Below, one piece after another: positions 24,013 to 33,223 of a DNA stretch of 64,000 nucleotides. Each line of letters begins with the position of its first letter. Positions within the stretch are counted from its first letter, which is position 1. Where the stretch lies: contig JAGXRN010000054.1 of NCBI GenBank assembly GCA_018335875.1, forward strand, positions 62,001 to 126,000, given 5' to 3'. The notes beneath the pieces were generated by a model that saw only the letters and a list, made by a program, of their open reading frames with translations, was not told where the DNA came from and ran no database searches. A program made the position numbers and the translations under genes. The stretch is from Dethiobacter sp. (lineage in GTDB: Bacteria > Bacillota > Dethiobacteria > Dethiobacterales > Dethiobacteraceae).

Positions 24013-25155
24013 CTACCTGCCGGGCACCGGTAAAGCGGAAAGTGCCCGGCGCTGAAAGAGCTTGCGTATAAAGTGGATAATCCCCCGTTTCTCCACAGTT
24101 TCTCCCGCCAGGAGAGGAACCGAATCCACAAGCTGGTCGCCAAAATAAATATCCAGGCTGCCTGCTTCCCGGCCCACGCGCAGCGGCGCGGCCAGAGGTT
24201 CATTAAGATTAAAATGGAATCTCAGGTATTCTGCTTCGTCTTCTTTAAGGGGCAGAGCCACCTCTCTGCCTGCCACCAGTGAAACTCTGTCTGTCGTCCC
24301 GCCTTTAACATCTGCAGTCTTAACCGGCTGCCCCGCCGCCAGGACAGTATGCCAGCGGTAAAAGCTGTAGCCAAAATCCAGCATCTCTTCGGTGTCTTCC
24401 CACATCTGCGGCGCATTGAGGACTACTGAAATAAGCTGCCACCCGTCTCTTGTAGCTGAGCCGACAAAGCATCTCCCTGCCGGTGTGGTCCATCCTGTTT
24501 TGACTCCGTCGGCGCCCTCGTAAGTTGACAATAACCTGTTTTGATTACGCAGCAGCCTGTCATAGGGACGGCCGGGCCAGGAAATTCTGATTTCTTCTGT
24601 TGTGGAGATCTCTTTAAACTTGGGAATAGTCATGGCGTGGGCAGTGATAACAGCCATATCGAAGGCCGTTGTATAGTGGTCCTCGTGATGCAGGCCGTGC
24701 GGGTTCATAAAATTTGACTGCACCGCTCCCAGCACTTTCGCTCTTTCAGTCATTTTACGGGCGAATTTTTCTACCGAACCAGCCAGGTGTTCGGCAATAG
24801 CCGTGGCAGCGTCATTGCCCGAACGTAAGATTAAGCCATATGCCAACTCCTCAAGCGTCTTTTCTTCACCGGCATCCAGGTCCACAGAGGACCCTCCGAT
24901 GCCGGCGGCATACTCGCTTACCTTGACCACATCACTCAGCCTGCCTGACTCAAGCGCCAGGATAGCAGTCATAATCTTGGTGGTGCTTGCCATGGGCAGC
25001 TGTTCATAGGCGTTTTTACTGAACAGGATTCTGCCTGTGGCCTGGTCGAGCAGGATAGCAGAACGTGCTGTAATCTTTGGAGGTTCAACGGCGAGTACCG
25101 CCGCTGCCTGAAAAAAAAGCAGCAATACCAATGCACCCGCTGCCAATCTGCGCAT
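24013..25155 (-). CDS. dacB: D-alanyl-D-alanine carboxypeptidase, sporulation (DacB-like)
   Basis: 380 residues. A signal peptide (LVLLLFFQAAAVLA) is followed by the S11 peptidase domain with the three catalytic motifs STTK (serine nucleophile), SGN, and KTG (VKTGWTTP), and a C-terminal PBP5-like beta domain. It is secreted and trims D-Ala from peptidoglycan stem peptides; linkage to spmA/spmB indicates the spore-cortex enzyme DacB. A second carboxypeptidase (dacF) lies at 37.9 kb. Its leader follows a terminator at 25184-25222. Confidence 0.93.
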   Translation of the reverse strand: MRRLAAGALVLLLFFQAAAVLAVEPPKITARSAILLDQATGRILFSKNAYEQLPMASTTKIMTAILALESGRLSDVVKVSEYAAGIGGSSVDLDAGEEKTLEELAYGLILRSGNDAATAIAEHLAGSVEKFARKMTERAKVLGAVQSNFMNPHGLHHEDHYTTAFDMAVITAHAMTIPKFKEISTTEEIRISWPGRPYDRLLRNQNRLLSTYEGADGVKTGWTTPAGRCFVGSATRDGWQLISVVLNAPQMWEDTEEMLDFGYSFYRWHTVLAAGQPVKTADVKGGTTDRVSLVAGREVALPLKEDEAEYLRFHFNLNEPLAAPLRVGREAGSLDIYFGDQLVDSVPLLAGETVEKRGIIHFIRKLFQRRALSALPVPGR

Positions 25156-25183
25156 AATAATCTCCTCCCCGCTGGTAGATAAA

Positions 25184-25222
25184 AATAAAAAAAGCCATGC
25201 TAATATCTATTCGCATGGCTTT
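25184..25222 (-). terminator. Terminator between ytfJ and dacB
   Basis: Perfect 10-bp arms AAAGCCATGC (25191-25200) and GCATGGCTTT (25213-25222), with a seven-T tract on the minus strand. It separates the scpAB-ytfJ unit from dacB-spmAB. Confidence 0.9.
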
Positions 25223-25245
25223 GGGATTATGAGAAAATAAGTAGC

Positions 25246-25671
25246 CTAGATCTGATAATTACCCTGGTTCTGGTTTTTGCCCCCGTCAATCATGTTCTGG
25301 ACCTGGGTAATCAACTGCGGAGCAAGGTCAAGCAGGCGGTCCAGCATGGCGTGTCTGTCCACAGGAAGCATGCGCACCTGCCCGTTGCCCACCACCAGGA
25401 ACGCCACCGGCTGCACTGTAACACCACCGCCGCTGCCGCCGCCGAAAGGAAGGCTGCCATTGCCATCCTTGGCTTCTTTTTTACCTTCAATTTCACCGCT
25501 CTCAAATTCGCTGCCCCCGGCCGCAAAACCGAATGACACCCGTGAGATAGGAATAAGTATTGTACCATCCGGCGTTTCCACAGGATCCCCGATAATTGTA
25601 TTCACATCCACCATATCTTTAATGTTTTCCATGGCGGTTTTCATTAAACCCTGGATAGGATGGCCTTCCAT
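25246..25671 (-). CDS. ytfJ: GerW/YtfJ family sporulation protein
   Basis: 141 residues. YtfJ/GerW features are MEGHPIQGLMKTAMENIKDMVDVNTIIGDPV, IPISRVSFGFAAGGSEF, and a glycine-rich GGGSGGGVTVQPVAFLVV. In Bacillus it is a forespore-made spore protein needed for lysozyme-type germination. It overlaps the upstream DUF2953 gene by 28 bases. DUF2953 and ytfJ usually sit together between scpB and dacB, as here. Confidence 0.95.
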   Translation of the reverse strand: MEGHPIQGLMKTAMENIKDMVDVNTIIGDPVETPDGTILIPISRVSFGFAAGGSEFESGEIEGKKEAKDGNGSLPFGGGSGGGVTVQPVAFLVVGNGQVRMLPVDRHAMLDRLLDLAPQLITQVQNMIDGGKNQNQGNYQI

Positions 25672-26321
25672 TTGTTTTCATCACCCTTTCTGATTTTAGC
25701 CGCCAGCAGAATCAGGCCAACAAGAGAAAAATGGCCGATGCGAAACGACACAGTTGTGTCCAGACGGACTTTAATGACAGGATTATGGCTGAAGTCCGGA
25801 TTTGCGCTGATAAGCGGGCGTTTGCGAAACTTTAACAATTTCTCAGCCAGGCGGGTCAAACTGCCCACCGTCGACCAGTATAGGCCATAGAGAATCCCTG
25901 TTTGCGCGGCATCCGCCGTCCCGCCCTCCACACGCAGGTTTAAGAACTCCACAGTGACAGCCCGCGCTAAAAAACGTGCAATAAACCACAGCAGTTGGCG
26001 GTTTTTCTCAATATAAGCCAGGTACTCTGCCAATTCTTCCAGGCTGATATCAAAAATGGAGACTTTACCGCGTTTTTCGCGAATCAGTTCATCCTCTCCT
26101 GCTTTGGTTTCTGCTTCCAAAGTAAGATCAAGGGGCGCAGTCTGCTTTAAAAAGGGCACCTCAACCTGAAAGCGCAGCAGGGAGAAAAAAGTGTTGACAC
26201 GAAGTGCTATAAAATCATCTTTATTTTCTCTTTGCAAAAAGAGATTTATACGTACGGGAATCAGGAGCATTAAAAACCATATCACAAAATAAAAAGGAGA
26301 AAGCTGTAAGATTAGCGCCAT
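25644..26321 (-). CDS. DUF2953 domain-containing protein
   Basis: About 225 residues from ATG 26321 (frame open to 26372), preceded by GGTGGTGAA. An N-terminal hydrophobic anchor (LSPFYFVIWFLMLLIPV) is followed by a DUF2953 domain with a characteristic NPDFSHNPVIKVRLDTTVSFRIGHF C-terminal segment. Such proteins occur in spore formers next to ytfJ; their biochemical role is unknown. It overlaps ytfJ by 28 bases, indicating co-translation. Confidence 0.85.
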   Translation of the reverse strand: MALILQLSPFYFVIWFLMLLIPVRINLFLQRENKDDFIALRVNTFFSLLRFQVEVPFLKQTAPLDLTLEAETKAGEDELIREKRGKVSIFDISLEELAEYLAYIEKNRQLLWFIARFLARAVTVEFLNLRVEGGTADAAQTGILYGLYWSTVGSLTRLAEKLLKFRKRPLISANPDFSHNPVIKVRLDTTVSFRIGHFSLVGLILLAAKIRKGDENKWKAILSRV

Positions 26322-26380
26322 TTCACCACCACGCGCATTTTCTCTTACCTTCTCCTTAATTGTATAAATCATGCATTGCC

Positions 26381-26947
26381 TTAACTGATTTTGCTGCTGT
26401 TTTGCTCAAAAGAAAATAAATTTTCAGTTTGGGTCTGTAATTCTTTGTCCGCCGCTGAGTTTGGAAGTTCACTCAAATCTTTAAGTCCAAAGTACTTAAG
26501 GAATTCACGGGTAGTACCGTATAGGATAGGCCGCCCGGGAGCGTCCTTACGGCCGCAGGTCCTGAGAAAGCGCCTCTTTAGCAGCGTATCCACCACTCCA
26601 TCCACTTTGACACCGCGGATAGCTTCAATGTCCACACGTGTTACCGGCTGGCGGTAAGCCACAATGGCCAAAGTTTCAAGGCCCGCCTGAGACAGTGTAT
26701 AACGGTTTTCTCCTTTAAAAAGCTTTTCCACCACAGGCGCCGCCTCGGGTTTGGTTGACAGCTGGAACCCTTTGGCTATTTCCGTCACCTGCAGGCCGTG
26801 CCTGTTGCCTGCCAATTCTTTCTGCAAATCATTAAGGGCGCGCCGTATTTCTGTGTTTGGGAAACCTGTAATCTCGGCGATTTTTTCCGCCGACAGCGGC
26901 TCCTCTGTGACAAAAAGCAAAGCTTCCACCAGCGCCATAAGCTCCAT
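26381..26947 (-). CDS. scpB: Segregation and condensation protein B
   Basis: 188 residues with two winged-helix domains. Recognisable parts are LMALVEALLFVTEEPLSAEKIAEITG, ETLAIVAYRQPVTRVDIEAIRGV and the GRPILYGTTREFLKYFGLKDL block. ScpB dimers bind ScpA and SMC to organise and separate chromosomes. It follows scpA by 22 bases. Confidence 0.97.
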   Translation of the reverse strand: MELMALVEALLFVTEEPLSAEKIAEITGFPNTEIRRALNDLQKELAGNRHGLQVTEIAKGFQLSTKPEAAPVVEKLFKGENRYTLSQAGLETLAIVAYRQPVTRVDIEAIRGVKVDGVVDTLLKRRFLRTCGRKDAPGRPILYGTTREFLKYFGLKDLSELPNSAADKELQTQTENLFSFEQNSSKIS

Positions 26948-26969
26948 TTAGTTTCCCTCCACTTATCTT

Positions 26970-27701
26970 TTAGGTCCTGCGCATTATTAACAGCTCACCG
27001 AGCGCGTTGGGCTGCCAAATGCGGATTTTACGCAGGCGGACAAGCTCAAGCAATGCGAAAAATGTGGCGATAATCTCCTGTACACTTGTTTTCCCCGGAA
27101 ACAGGGACAGAAAATCCACGCCTTCCTTATTCCTCAGCAGAAGCATTACCTGTTTCATTTTTTCCTGGATGGGAATCTCGTCAACAGTCACTTCCTGCGG
27201 CTGACGGTTGTGCTCGGCAAGCAAACGCTGAAATGCCTGCAAGAGCCCCGGCAGGGTAACGCCGGCCGCTGTTAATTCGTCATCGGGGTTGACCAGCAGT
27301 ACCTTCTCGCCACTTAGGGAACGGATGAAGACACGTTTTTGAGCTTGTTCAAAACGACGCAGCTCGTCTGCTATGGAGCGAAAATGACGGTACTCCAGGA
27401 GCCTTTGCACCAGCTCTTCCTGGGAGTCGATGGTGTAAATGCTCTCATCAGCCTCGGCAGCAATATCAAATGTACCGGGCAGCAGTTTTTTTGATTTTAA
27501 TTTTAACAATGTTGCTGCCATCACCAGGAACTCCGAGGCTATATCAAGGTCAAGCTCCTTCATGGCTTGCAGGTAAGCAAGGTACTGTGCAGTAATTTCT
27601 GCCACGGGTATTTCGTAAATGTCCACCTCGGCCTTTTCAATCAGGTGAAAAAGCAGGGCGAACGGGCCCTCAAACACATGCAACCTGACCTGATAATCCA
27701 C
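26970..27701 (-). CDS. scpA: Segregation and condensation protein A
   Basis: 243 residues. The kleisin N-terminus (VRLHVFEGPFALLFHLIEKAEVDIYEIPV) and DLDIASEFLVMAATLLKLKSKKLLP are diagnostic; the C-terminal winged helix (VRLRKIRIWQPNALGEL) binds SMC. With SMC and ScpB it forms the bacterial condensin. It follows trpS by 19 bases. Confidence 0.96.
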   Translation of the reverse strand: MDYQVRLHVFEGPFALLFHLIEKAEVDIYEIPVAEITAQYLAYLQAMKELDLDIASEFLVMAATLLKLKSKKLLPGTFDIAAEADESIYTIDSQEELVQRLLEYRHFRSIADELRRFEQAQKRVFIRSLSGEKVLLVNPDDELTAAGVTLPGLLQAFQRLLAEHNRQPQEVTVDEIPIQEKMKQVMLLLRNKEGVDFLSLFPGKTSVQEIIATFFALLELVRLRKIRIWQPNALGELLIMRRT

Positions 27702-27720
27702 CGGCCGCCCTCCTTTGGCT

Positions 27721-28710
27721 CTAAAGTGAAAGACCCATCACTGCGCGGACTTGTTCCATTGTCCGCGCAGCTTCTTCTTTAGCCCTCTTTGCTCCCTTGC
27801 GCAGTATTTCCCTCACATAGTCCCTGTTTGCTGCCAGCTGCAGGCGGCGCCTGTAGATGGGGTCAAGATATTCCACCAAGCTGTCGCTAAGCTGCTTTTT
27901 GCACTGCACACAGCCGATTTCTCCCCGGCGGCAGACCTCAGCCACGGTATCCTTGCCGCCGGCTGAAAAAACGCCGTGGAATGCAAACACCGTGCACACA
28001 TCAGGGTTGCCCGGGTCATTTTTTCTGATTCTGCCCGGGTCAGTAATCATCTGGCTCACTTTTCGGCGCACCTCTTCCGGCGGCTCCGACATTTCAATCA
28101 CATTGCCGTAAGACTTGCTCATCTTGCGCCCGTCTATACCAGGCAGGAGTTTTACCTGGTTTAATATGGTGGCCGGTTCGGGGAAAACCTGTTTATTGTA
28201 TAGAAAGTTAAAGCGCCGGGCCACTTCCCGCGTCATTTCGATGTGGGGCGCCTGGTCCTCACCCACAGGCACAGCATCGGCCCGGTAAACAAGGATATCG
28301 GCGGCCTGCAGCAGCGGATAGCCAAGAAATCCGTAAGTTGCCAGGTTTTTCTCCCGCAGCTGCTCAATCTGATCCTTGTAGGTAGGACAGCGTTCCAGCC
28401 AGGAGAGCGGGGTAAACATGGAAAAAAGAAGATGCAGTTCAGCATGCTCCAAAACATCAGATTGGCGGAAGATTACGTTTTTTTCCGGGTCCAGGCCGGC
28501 TGAAAGCCAGTCAATCACCATTTCATAGACGTTCTCTTTCAACCCTGAAGGGTCATCATAAGCTGTGGTCAGCGCATGCCAGTCCACCACAGAAAAAAAA
28601 CATTTGTATTCATGCTGCAGCTTCACCCAGTTGTCGAGCGCGCCAAGCAGGTTGCCAAGCTGCAGCTTCCCTGTGGGCCGCATGCCGCTTAAAATTACTT
28701 TTTGTCCCAT
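27721..28710 (-). CDS. trpS: Tryptophan-tRNA ligase
   Basis: 329 residues, normal for bacterial TrpRS. Class I signatures are PTGKLQLGNLLGAL (HIGH-equivalent) and GRKMSKSYGN (KMSKS). GYPLLQAADILVYRAD and VGEDQAPHIEMTREVARRFN are also typical. It charges tRNA-Trp. No T-box leader precedes it: only 15 bases separate it from the M50 protease gene, so it depends on read-through from upstream. Confidence 0.97.
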   Translation of the reverse strand: MGQKVILSGMRPTGKLQLGNLLGALDNWVKLQHEYKCFFSVVDWHALTTAYDDPSGLKENVYEMVIDWLSAGLDPEKNVIFRQSDVLEHAELHLLFSMFTPLSWLERCPTYKDQIEQLREKNLATYGFLGYPLLQAADILVYRADAVPVGEDQAPHIEMTREVARRFNFLYNKQVFPEPATILNQVKLLPGIDGRKMSKSYGNVIEMSEPPEEVRRKVSQMITDPGRIRKNDPGNPDVCTVFAFHGVFSAGGKDTVAEVCRRGEIGCVQCKKQLSDSLVEYLDPIYRRRLQLAANRDYVREILRKGAKRAKEEAARTMEQVRAVMGLSL

Positions 28711-28725
28711 AGTTTGTTACCCCTT

Positions 28726-29349
28726 TCAAAATACGTTGGCCAGTAAGCCGGCCAAGGCCAGGATTATATTTGCTGCTGCGAATGCCATCGGCATCAGAAT
28801 TCTTCCCAGGACACCGGTAAAAATGAGCAGGATAAGAATCATCGGCCCGTACTGTTCAATCTGCCCGAACGCATGAGCAGCGCTGCGGGGCAGCAGGTAG
28901 GCAAAAACCTTGGAGCCGTCCAGAGGCGGTACAGGCAGCAGGTTAAAGACACCAAGCAGAGCATTATACCAAAAAGCTGTGATGATGATTTCCCGCACCA
29001 CACTATGCACATACAATGCAGGCACGACTGCAAGCAGCAGCGCTATCACAAAAGCAAGCAGAAAATTGGTCAGCGGCCCCGCCAGGCCGACCAGAAACAT
29101 GCCGCGGCGGCGGTCGCCCCTGAAATAGTAGGGGTTTACAGGCACAGGTTTTGCCCAGCCAAAGCCCACCAGCCAGATGGCCAGAAGTCCCAGCGGGTCC
29201 AGGTGAGCTAAGGGGTTCAGAGTCAGCCTGCCGTGGCTTTTGGCGGTGTCATCCCCCAGCCTGTGGGCTACCCAGCCGTGAGCGAACTCGTGAAAGGTGA
29301 GTGCGATCAGCAGGGCGGGTATACGGTAAAGAAGGTTATTTGTCAGCAT
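28726..29349 (-). CDS. Site-2 protease family (M50) membrane protein
   Basis: 207 residues, multi-pass membrane protein. The zinc motif HEFAH (FHEFAHGWVAHRLGD) near residue 20 and the third-ligand motif NLLPVPPLDGSKV near 137-149 identify a short M50 protease of the Rv2869/YwhC type. The targets are unknown. Its start lies inside the end of the nucleotidyltransferase gene (14-base overlap) and it is followed by trpS, a common order in Clostridia. Confidence 0.93.
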   Translation of the reverse strand: MLTNNLLYRIPALLIALTFHEFAHGWVAHRLGDDTAKSHGRLTLNPLAHLDPLGLLAIWLVGFGWAKPVPVNPYYFRGDRRRGMFLVGLAGPLTNFLLAFVIALLLAVVPALYVHSVVREIIITAFWYNALLGVFNLLPVPPLDGSKVFAYLLPRSAAHAFGQIEQYGPMILILLIFTGVLGRILMPMAFAAANIILALAGLLANVF

Positions 29350-31984
29350 TGGCGGAGAGCTCCTTTTGGGTTGCTGTTAGTGCGGCAAAAAGCTTATTGA
29401 CAAGTGCCAGTTCTTCTTCACGGTTTGTAATTTCCCCGTTTAAGCGGGCCTCGTGCACAGCGCGCAGGACTTGCTGGAAGTGTGGCCCCGGTTTGTAACC
29501 GAGTTCCACCAGGTCGTTGCCGTTTACCAGCGTTTGCTGATGGCGCAGTTTCTCCCAGTAGAGGGAAGTCTTCTTCCAGATGCGGCTATCCCCGCTCTGT
29601 ATCTGTAAAAAAAGCAGTGTCTCCACCGGCTGGCTGGCCAGCGCGCGGTAAATGCCGCTCTGAGAGGGCTCTTCCCTGCTCAGAAACAGTGTAAGCAGGC
29701 GGGGAACTGATTCAAGTACTGTAAGTACCTTTTCTCTCTCTTCACGGGACAGGCGCAGCCTGCGGCAGGAGTGGCGGGCTTCCTGATAAGAGAGGTCATA
29801 AAGGACCGCGGCGAGATAAAGTACACTTGGCATCGGCTCTGCGTCTTTCCAGTTGCAGAGCGACCATTGCCTCATCTCTCGGGCGGCGTATAGCCGTTTA
29901 ATCAGCGACTGGGTTGGGCGGATACCGGGAAAGAATGTTTCCCCCAGGCCAAGCTCAAAATAGCGAGCCAGGATTTCCGGAGCTTTCTCCTCTGCCAGCG
30001 CCAGCGTTATCTCCTCATAAAGCCGTTCCTTACTGACTTTCTCCAGCACCCTTGTCTGCGCGGCGTTTTCAACCAGCGACAGCGTTGTTTCCTCTATCTT
30101 AAATTGAAAGCGCTGTTCAAAACGTATTGCCCGCAGCACCCGCAGCGGGTCTTCCACAAAACTTAAATTATATAATACCCTGATCAGGCCTTTTTCTAAG
30201 TCTCCCACACCGTGGAAAAAATCATGAAGCAGGCCGAAATGCTGGATATTAAGGCTGCAGGCCAGTGTGTTAATAGTGAAATCCCGACGGAAAAGATCGT
30301 TTTTCAGGTTGCTCTGCTCCACTTCAGGCAGTGCCGCCGGGTGCGAGTAAAATTCCTGGCGCGATGTTACAAGGTCAATATTTGACCCGTCAGGAAGCTC
30401 GATTGATGCTGTTCCGAATTGCTCGTGTTCTTTGAGCTGGCCGCGTAAAAGTTCATTTAGCTTGCGGGCAAAGGGTATGGCTTCATGTTCAACCACCAGG
30501 TCAAGGTCATGGTTTGGAATGCGAAGCAGAAGGTCCCTGACAAAACCTCCCACGGCGTAGACGCGCACATCCTCCCTGTCAGCAGTCTGCCCCACCAACA
30601 AAAGCAGGCTCTGCAGTTTCCTGGGCAGAAAAGAGTTGATAAGGGGGGTGAGGTTATCCCCGGCCGCCGGCAGGCAACCGCCCCCGGAACATGATATCCT
30701 CTGGCCGCCCTCCAGGTTGCGCAGCACATCTGTACGGGTGACGATTCCCACAATTGAGTCCCCGTCTGTGATGGGGAACCGTCCCACGTTGTGCTCCATC
30801 ATCAACTGCTGTATTTTTCTCACAGGAAGGTCGGGCGGGGCAGTGAGCGGAGTTTTGTTCATATAACCCCTCACCGGGGCATGGCCGAGCCCATGGTGAG
30901 AGGCTTTCTCCAGATCGCGGCGGGAGATGATTCCCACCAGCTTTTCTCCATCAAGCACAGGGAAACCGGTGTGCCCGTAGCGTATCATCAGTTCGCGCGC
31001 CTTATCCACACTTGTTCCTGATTCCACAGTCCTCACCGGGGAAGACATTATTTCCCTGGCTGTGGGCACAGGGAGTATTTCGCGGTAGAGACAGCTGACC
31101 AGTTTTTCTCTCACTTCAGTCAGTGAGACACCTTTTACAGTGGCTGAGGCGGCAAGGGGATGTCCTTTGCCGTTAAATGCCGCCAGTGCTCTCAGCAGGT
31201 TGAAATGGTCAAGGCGGCTGCGGCCCACTATATAGATGCGGTCTTCCATTGACACCACTGAGAAGACAACATCCACGTCTTCAATCTCAATCAAGCGGTG
31301 TGTAAGGAGCGCCAGTCCGTCAACATAATCAACACTGTCGGCGAAAGTAATTGCCACACGTACGCCGCGCAGCTCGTGATATTCGGTAGAAGTAAGCAGC
31401 TCCTCAAGTATGGAGCGCTGCTCCCCGCTCAGCGGCCTGTTTAAAAACTGGTTTACTACGCGCAGGTTCACACCGGTCTGCCACAGCCTGTAAACAGCCG
31501 CTGCGTCCCTTGCCGTTGTGGAGGCATAAGTAAGGCAGCCGGTGTCCTCATAAATACCAAGTATAAAAAGACTGCATTCAAGCGTTGAGAGCTGAATATT
31601 TGAAGCCGCGATTTTTTCCAGCAGCAGCGTGGTAGTGGCACCCACCTCTTCACAGCAAAGCTCTGTTGCTGAGATGTCTTCCTCAGTGTCGGGATGGTGA
31701 TCAAAGATATGAATTTCAGGCACGGTGTCCACCAGCTTGTCCAGCGCCCCCAGCCTGCTTTTTTGTTTTGTATCGGTTATGATTAATGTCCCTACTGCGG
31801 AAAGGTCCATATACTTCGGCGATTTAATATTCAGTGCGTCTTTATAAAGAGCAACAAACTCATGCACATTTCTGTTCATACTGCCTGAATAAACCAGGTG
31901 TGCATGGGGGTAGATTTTTCCCGCAGCAACCATGGACGCCAACGCGTCAAAATCTGCGTTCTGGTGTGTGGTTATGACCTGCAT
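29336..31984 (-). CDS. DHH-CBS-tRNA nucleotidyltransferase (A-adding/CCA-adding type)
   Basis: 882 residues in ordered domains: DHH phosphoesterase (1-230, HIFDHHPDTEED, ASTTARDAAAV), DHHA1 (about 240-310), two CBS domains (about 315-430, with RRDLEKA and RTDVLRN), and a class II nucleotidyltransferase head (from about 470: GGFVRDLLLRIPNHDLDLVVE) with RNA-binding helices to the C-terminus. This layout is known for A-adding enzymes, for example in Aquifex, where separate proteins add CC and A to tRNA ends. It may instead add the full CCA. The CBS pair suggests adenine-nucleotide sensing. Confidence 0.9.
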   Translation of the reverse strand: MQVITTHQNADFDALASMVAAGKIYPHAHLVYSGSMNRNVHEFVALYKDALNIKSPKYMDLSAVGTLIITDTKQKSRLGALDKLVDTVPEIHIFDHHPDTEEDISATELCCEEVGATTTLLLEKIAASNIQLSTLECSLFILGIYEDTGCLTYASTTARDAAAVYRLWQTGVNLRVVNQFLNRPLSGEQRSILEELLTSTEYHELRGVRVAITFADSVDYVDGLALLTHRLIEIEDVDVVFSVVSMEDRIYIVGRSRLDHFNLLRALAAFNGKGHPLAASATVKGVSLTEVREKLVSCLYREILPVPTAREIMSSPVRTVESGTSVDKARELMIRYGHTGFPVLDGEKLVGIISRRDLEKASHHGLGHAPVRGYMNKTPLTAPPDLPVRKIQQLMMEHNVGRFPITDGDSIVGIVTRTDVLRNLEGGQRISCSGGGCLPAAGDNLTPLINSFLPRKLQSLLLLVGQTADREDVRVYAVGGFVRDLLLRIPNHDLDLVVEHEAIPFARKLNELLRGQLKEHEQFGTASIELPDGSNIDLVTSRQEFYSHPAALPEVEQSNLKNDLFRRDFTINTLACSLNIQHFGLLHDFFHGVGDLEKGLIRVLYNLSFVEDPLRVLRAIRFEQRFQFKIEETTLSLVENAAQTRVLEKVSKERLYEEITLALAEEKAPEILARYFELGLGETFFPGIRPTQSLIKRLYAAREMRQWSLCNWKDAEPMPSVLYLAAVLYDLSYQEARHSCRRLRLSREEREKVLTVLESVPRLLTLFLSREEPSQSGIYRALASQPVETLLFLQIQSGDSRIWKKTSLYWEKLRHQQTLVNGNDLVELGYKPGPHFQQVLRAVHEARLNGEITNREEELALVNKLFAALTATQKELSANADK

Positions 31985-32011
31985 AACCTGCCTCCTCTCA
32001 AATCCTTCCCC

Positions 32012-32041
32012 ATTATACCATAATTAACCGTCTTAAGTGAA
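32012..32041 (-). promoter_or_regulatory. SigA-type extended -10 promoter before the nucleotidyltransferase gene
   Basis: Minus strand: -35 TTCACT (32036-32041), an 18-base spacer, and a perfect TATAAT (32012-32017) preceded by TGG (extended -10). It probably drives the nucleotidyltransferase-M50-trpS-scpAB-ytfJ run. Confidence 0.6.
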
Positions 32042-32055
32042 TAAAAGGGAATAAA

Positions 32056-32095
32056 AAAAGGCTCCCTGCGCACTATCCGCTGACAGCCTTTTTTT
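32056..32095. terminator. Terminator after the dehydratase-like pair
   Basis: Arms AAAAAGGCT and AGCCTTTTT separated by about 22 bases, with A/T tracts on both sides. On the minus strand it ends transcription from the genes at 32120-34182. Confidence 0.65.
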
Positions 32096-32119
32096 ATCAC
32101 CATTAGATACGCCGGTTTA

Positions 32120-33223
32120 TCACTTCATTGTCTTTGTGCCGGCTGTTGACAGCCTGCGCTGGGCAAGCAGATCCAAAAATGCCTCCAGCCTGGTTATTAT
32201 GCCGGCCTCCCCCGACTGTTCGTCCAGGGAAAAAGAGATGACCGGTATGCCATGCTTTGCACTGACAGCAGGGAGAATACTCTGGGCCACTATTTCAGGT
32301 GTACAGGTAAAAGGAAGTATATGTATTACGCCGTCAAAACCACGGCGGGCGTAGAGCACAGTTTCTCCCACCGACTCCCAGCCGTGGCCGCCCACAAAAT
32401 GGTTCAGGAATGGCGCGGCAGCCTTTTTAATTTTGCTTTTTCTTTTTAGCGGCAGCGAGCTCAGTACCAGGTGCTCCTTAATCCAGTCAGATATATGGAT
32501 TGAGCGCTCCACTTCCACACCCATTTCACCCAGTGTTTTCTCGAGATGAAGATTGGCGCATGGCTCAAGCAGCATATATATTTCACCCACCAGCCCGATG
32601 CGCAGGGGTACTCTGTTGTGGTCGCAGTCAACGGTGTTAAGCCCTGCCATCCCGCGCTGCAGTGCGCCATCCACCTCATCGCCGCTTTTGGCTGCTTCCA
32701 CCCTGGCAAGCGCTCCGTCCAAAGCGCGCGTAGTGCCCCCTCTCTCCACTTCCCGCGCACGAATGTAAAGTGCACGCGCGTGCAGGCTGTCCATGGCCTT
32801 AATTTTGCGCCATGTCAACAGCAGCTCACTCATAACATGGCGCCATGTAACGTTGGCTGTCAGTTCCTTCATCCTGTCAAGGAGCAGGTTCATCTGCCCC
32901 TGCGGCGGCTCAAGCACAATCATTTTAAAGTCAAAACCCAGGTCGCGCAGTATTTCTCTTTGCACCTCTGCGTAATAACCAAAACGGCACGGACCCGTAC
33001 CACCCGCCATGATAATGGTGTCGGCGCCCGCATCCAGTGATTCAATAAAGTTTCCCATGTTAATCTTAAGCGGAAAACAGGCAAATTCAGGTGAGTGCAG
33101 TACTCCCAGGTTGATGGTACGCTGTGTGATGGGCGGTGGCGGCACAACCTCAAGGCCCAGGCCTGTCAGCAGGCTGTGCATGGCTCGTGAAAGTGACCCC
33201 ATGTGAGGATAAGTAATTTTCAT
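32120..33223 (-). CDS. 2-hydroxyacyl-CoA dehydratase-like protein (downstream member of pair)
   Basis: About 367 residues from ATG 33223, with GGAGGAAAGCTCA upstream inside the end of the previous gene; stop and start overlap as ATGA. It resembles HgdB/BcrC-like 2-hydroxyglutaryl-CoA dehydratase domain proteins and DUF2229 activase-related proteins (HSPEFACFPLKINMGNFIESLDAGADTIIMAGGTGPCRFGYYAEVQ). Conserved cysteines in FACFP and GPCRFGY could hold an FeS cluster. The family can dehydrate hydroxyacyl-CoAs, but stand-alone members like this are uncharacterized. No ATP-binding activase lies alongside. Confidence 0.75.
   Translation of the reverse strand: MKITYPHMGSLSRAMHSLLTGLGLEVVPPPPITQRTINLGVLHSPEFACFPLKINMGNFIESLDAGADTIIMAGGTGPCRFGYYAEVQREILRDLGFDFKMIVLEPPQGQMNLLLDRMKELTANVTWRHVMSELLLTWRKIKAMDSLHARALYIRAREVERGGTTRALDGALARVEAAKSGDEVDGALQRGMAGLNTVDCDHNRVPLRIGLVGEIYMLLEPCANLHLEKTLGEMGVEVERSIHISDWIKEHLVLSSLPLKRKSKIKKAAAPFLNHFVGGHGWESVGETVLYARRGFDGVIHILPFTCTPEIVAQSILPAVSAKHGIPVISFSLDEQSGEAGIITRLEAFLDLLAQRRLSTAGTKTMK

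Noticed and set aside
28711-28725. T-box riboswitch before trpS
   Set aside because: Only 15 bases separate trpS from the upstream gene, with no room for a T-box and no T-box sequence.
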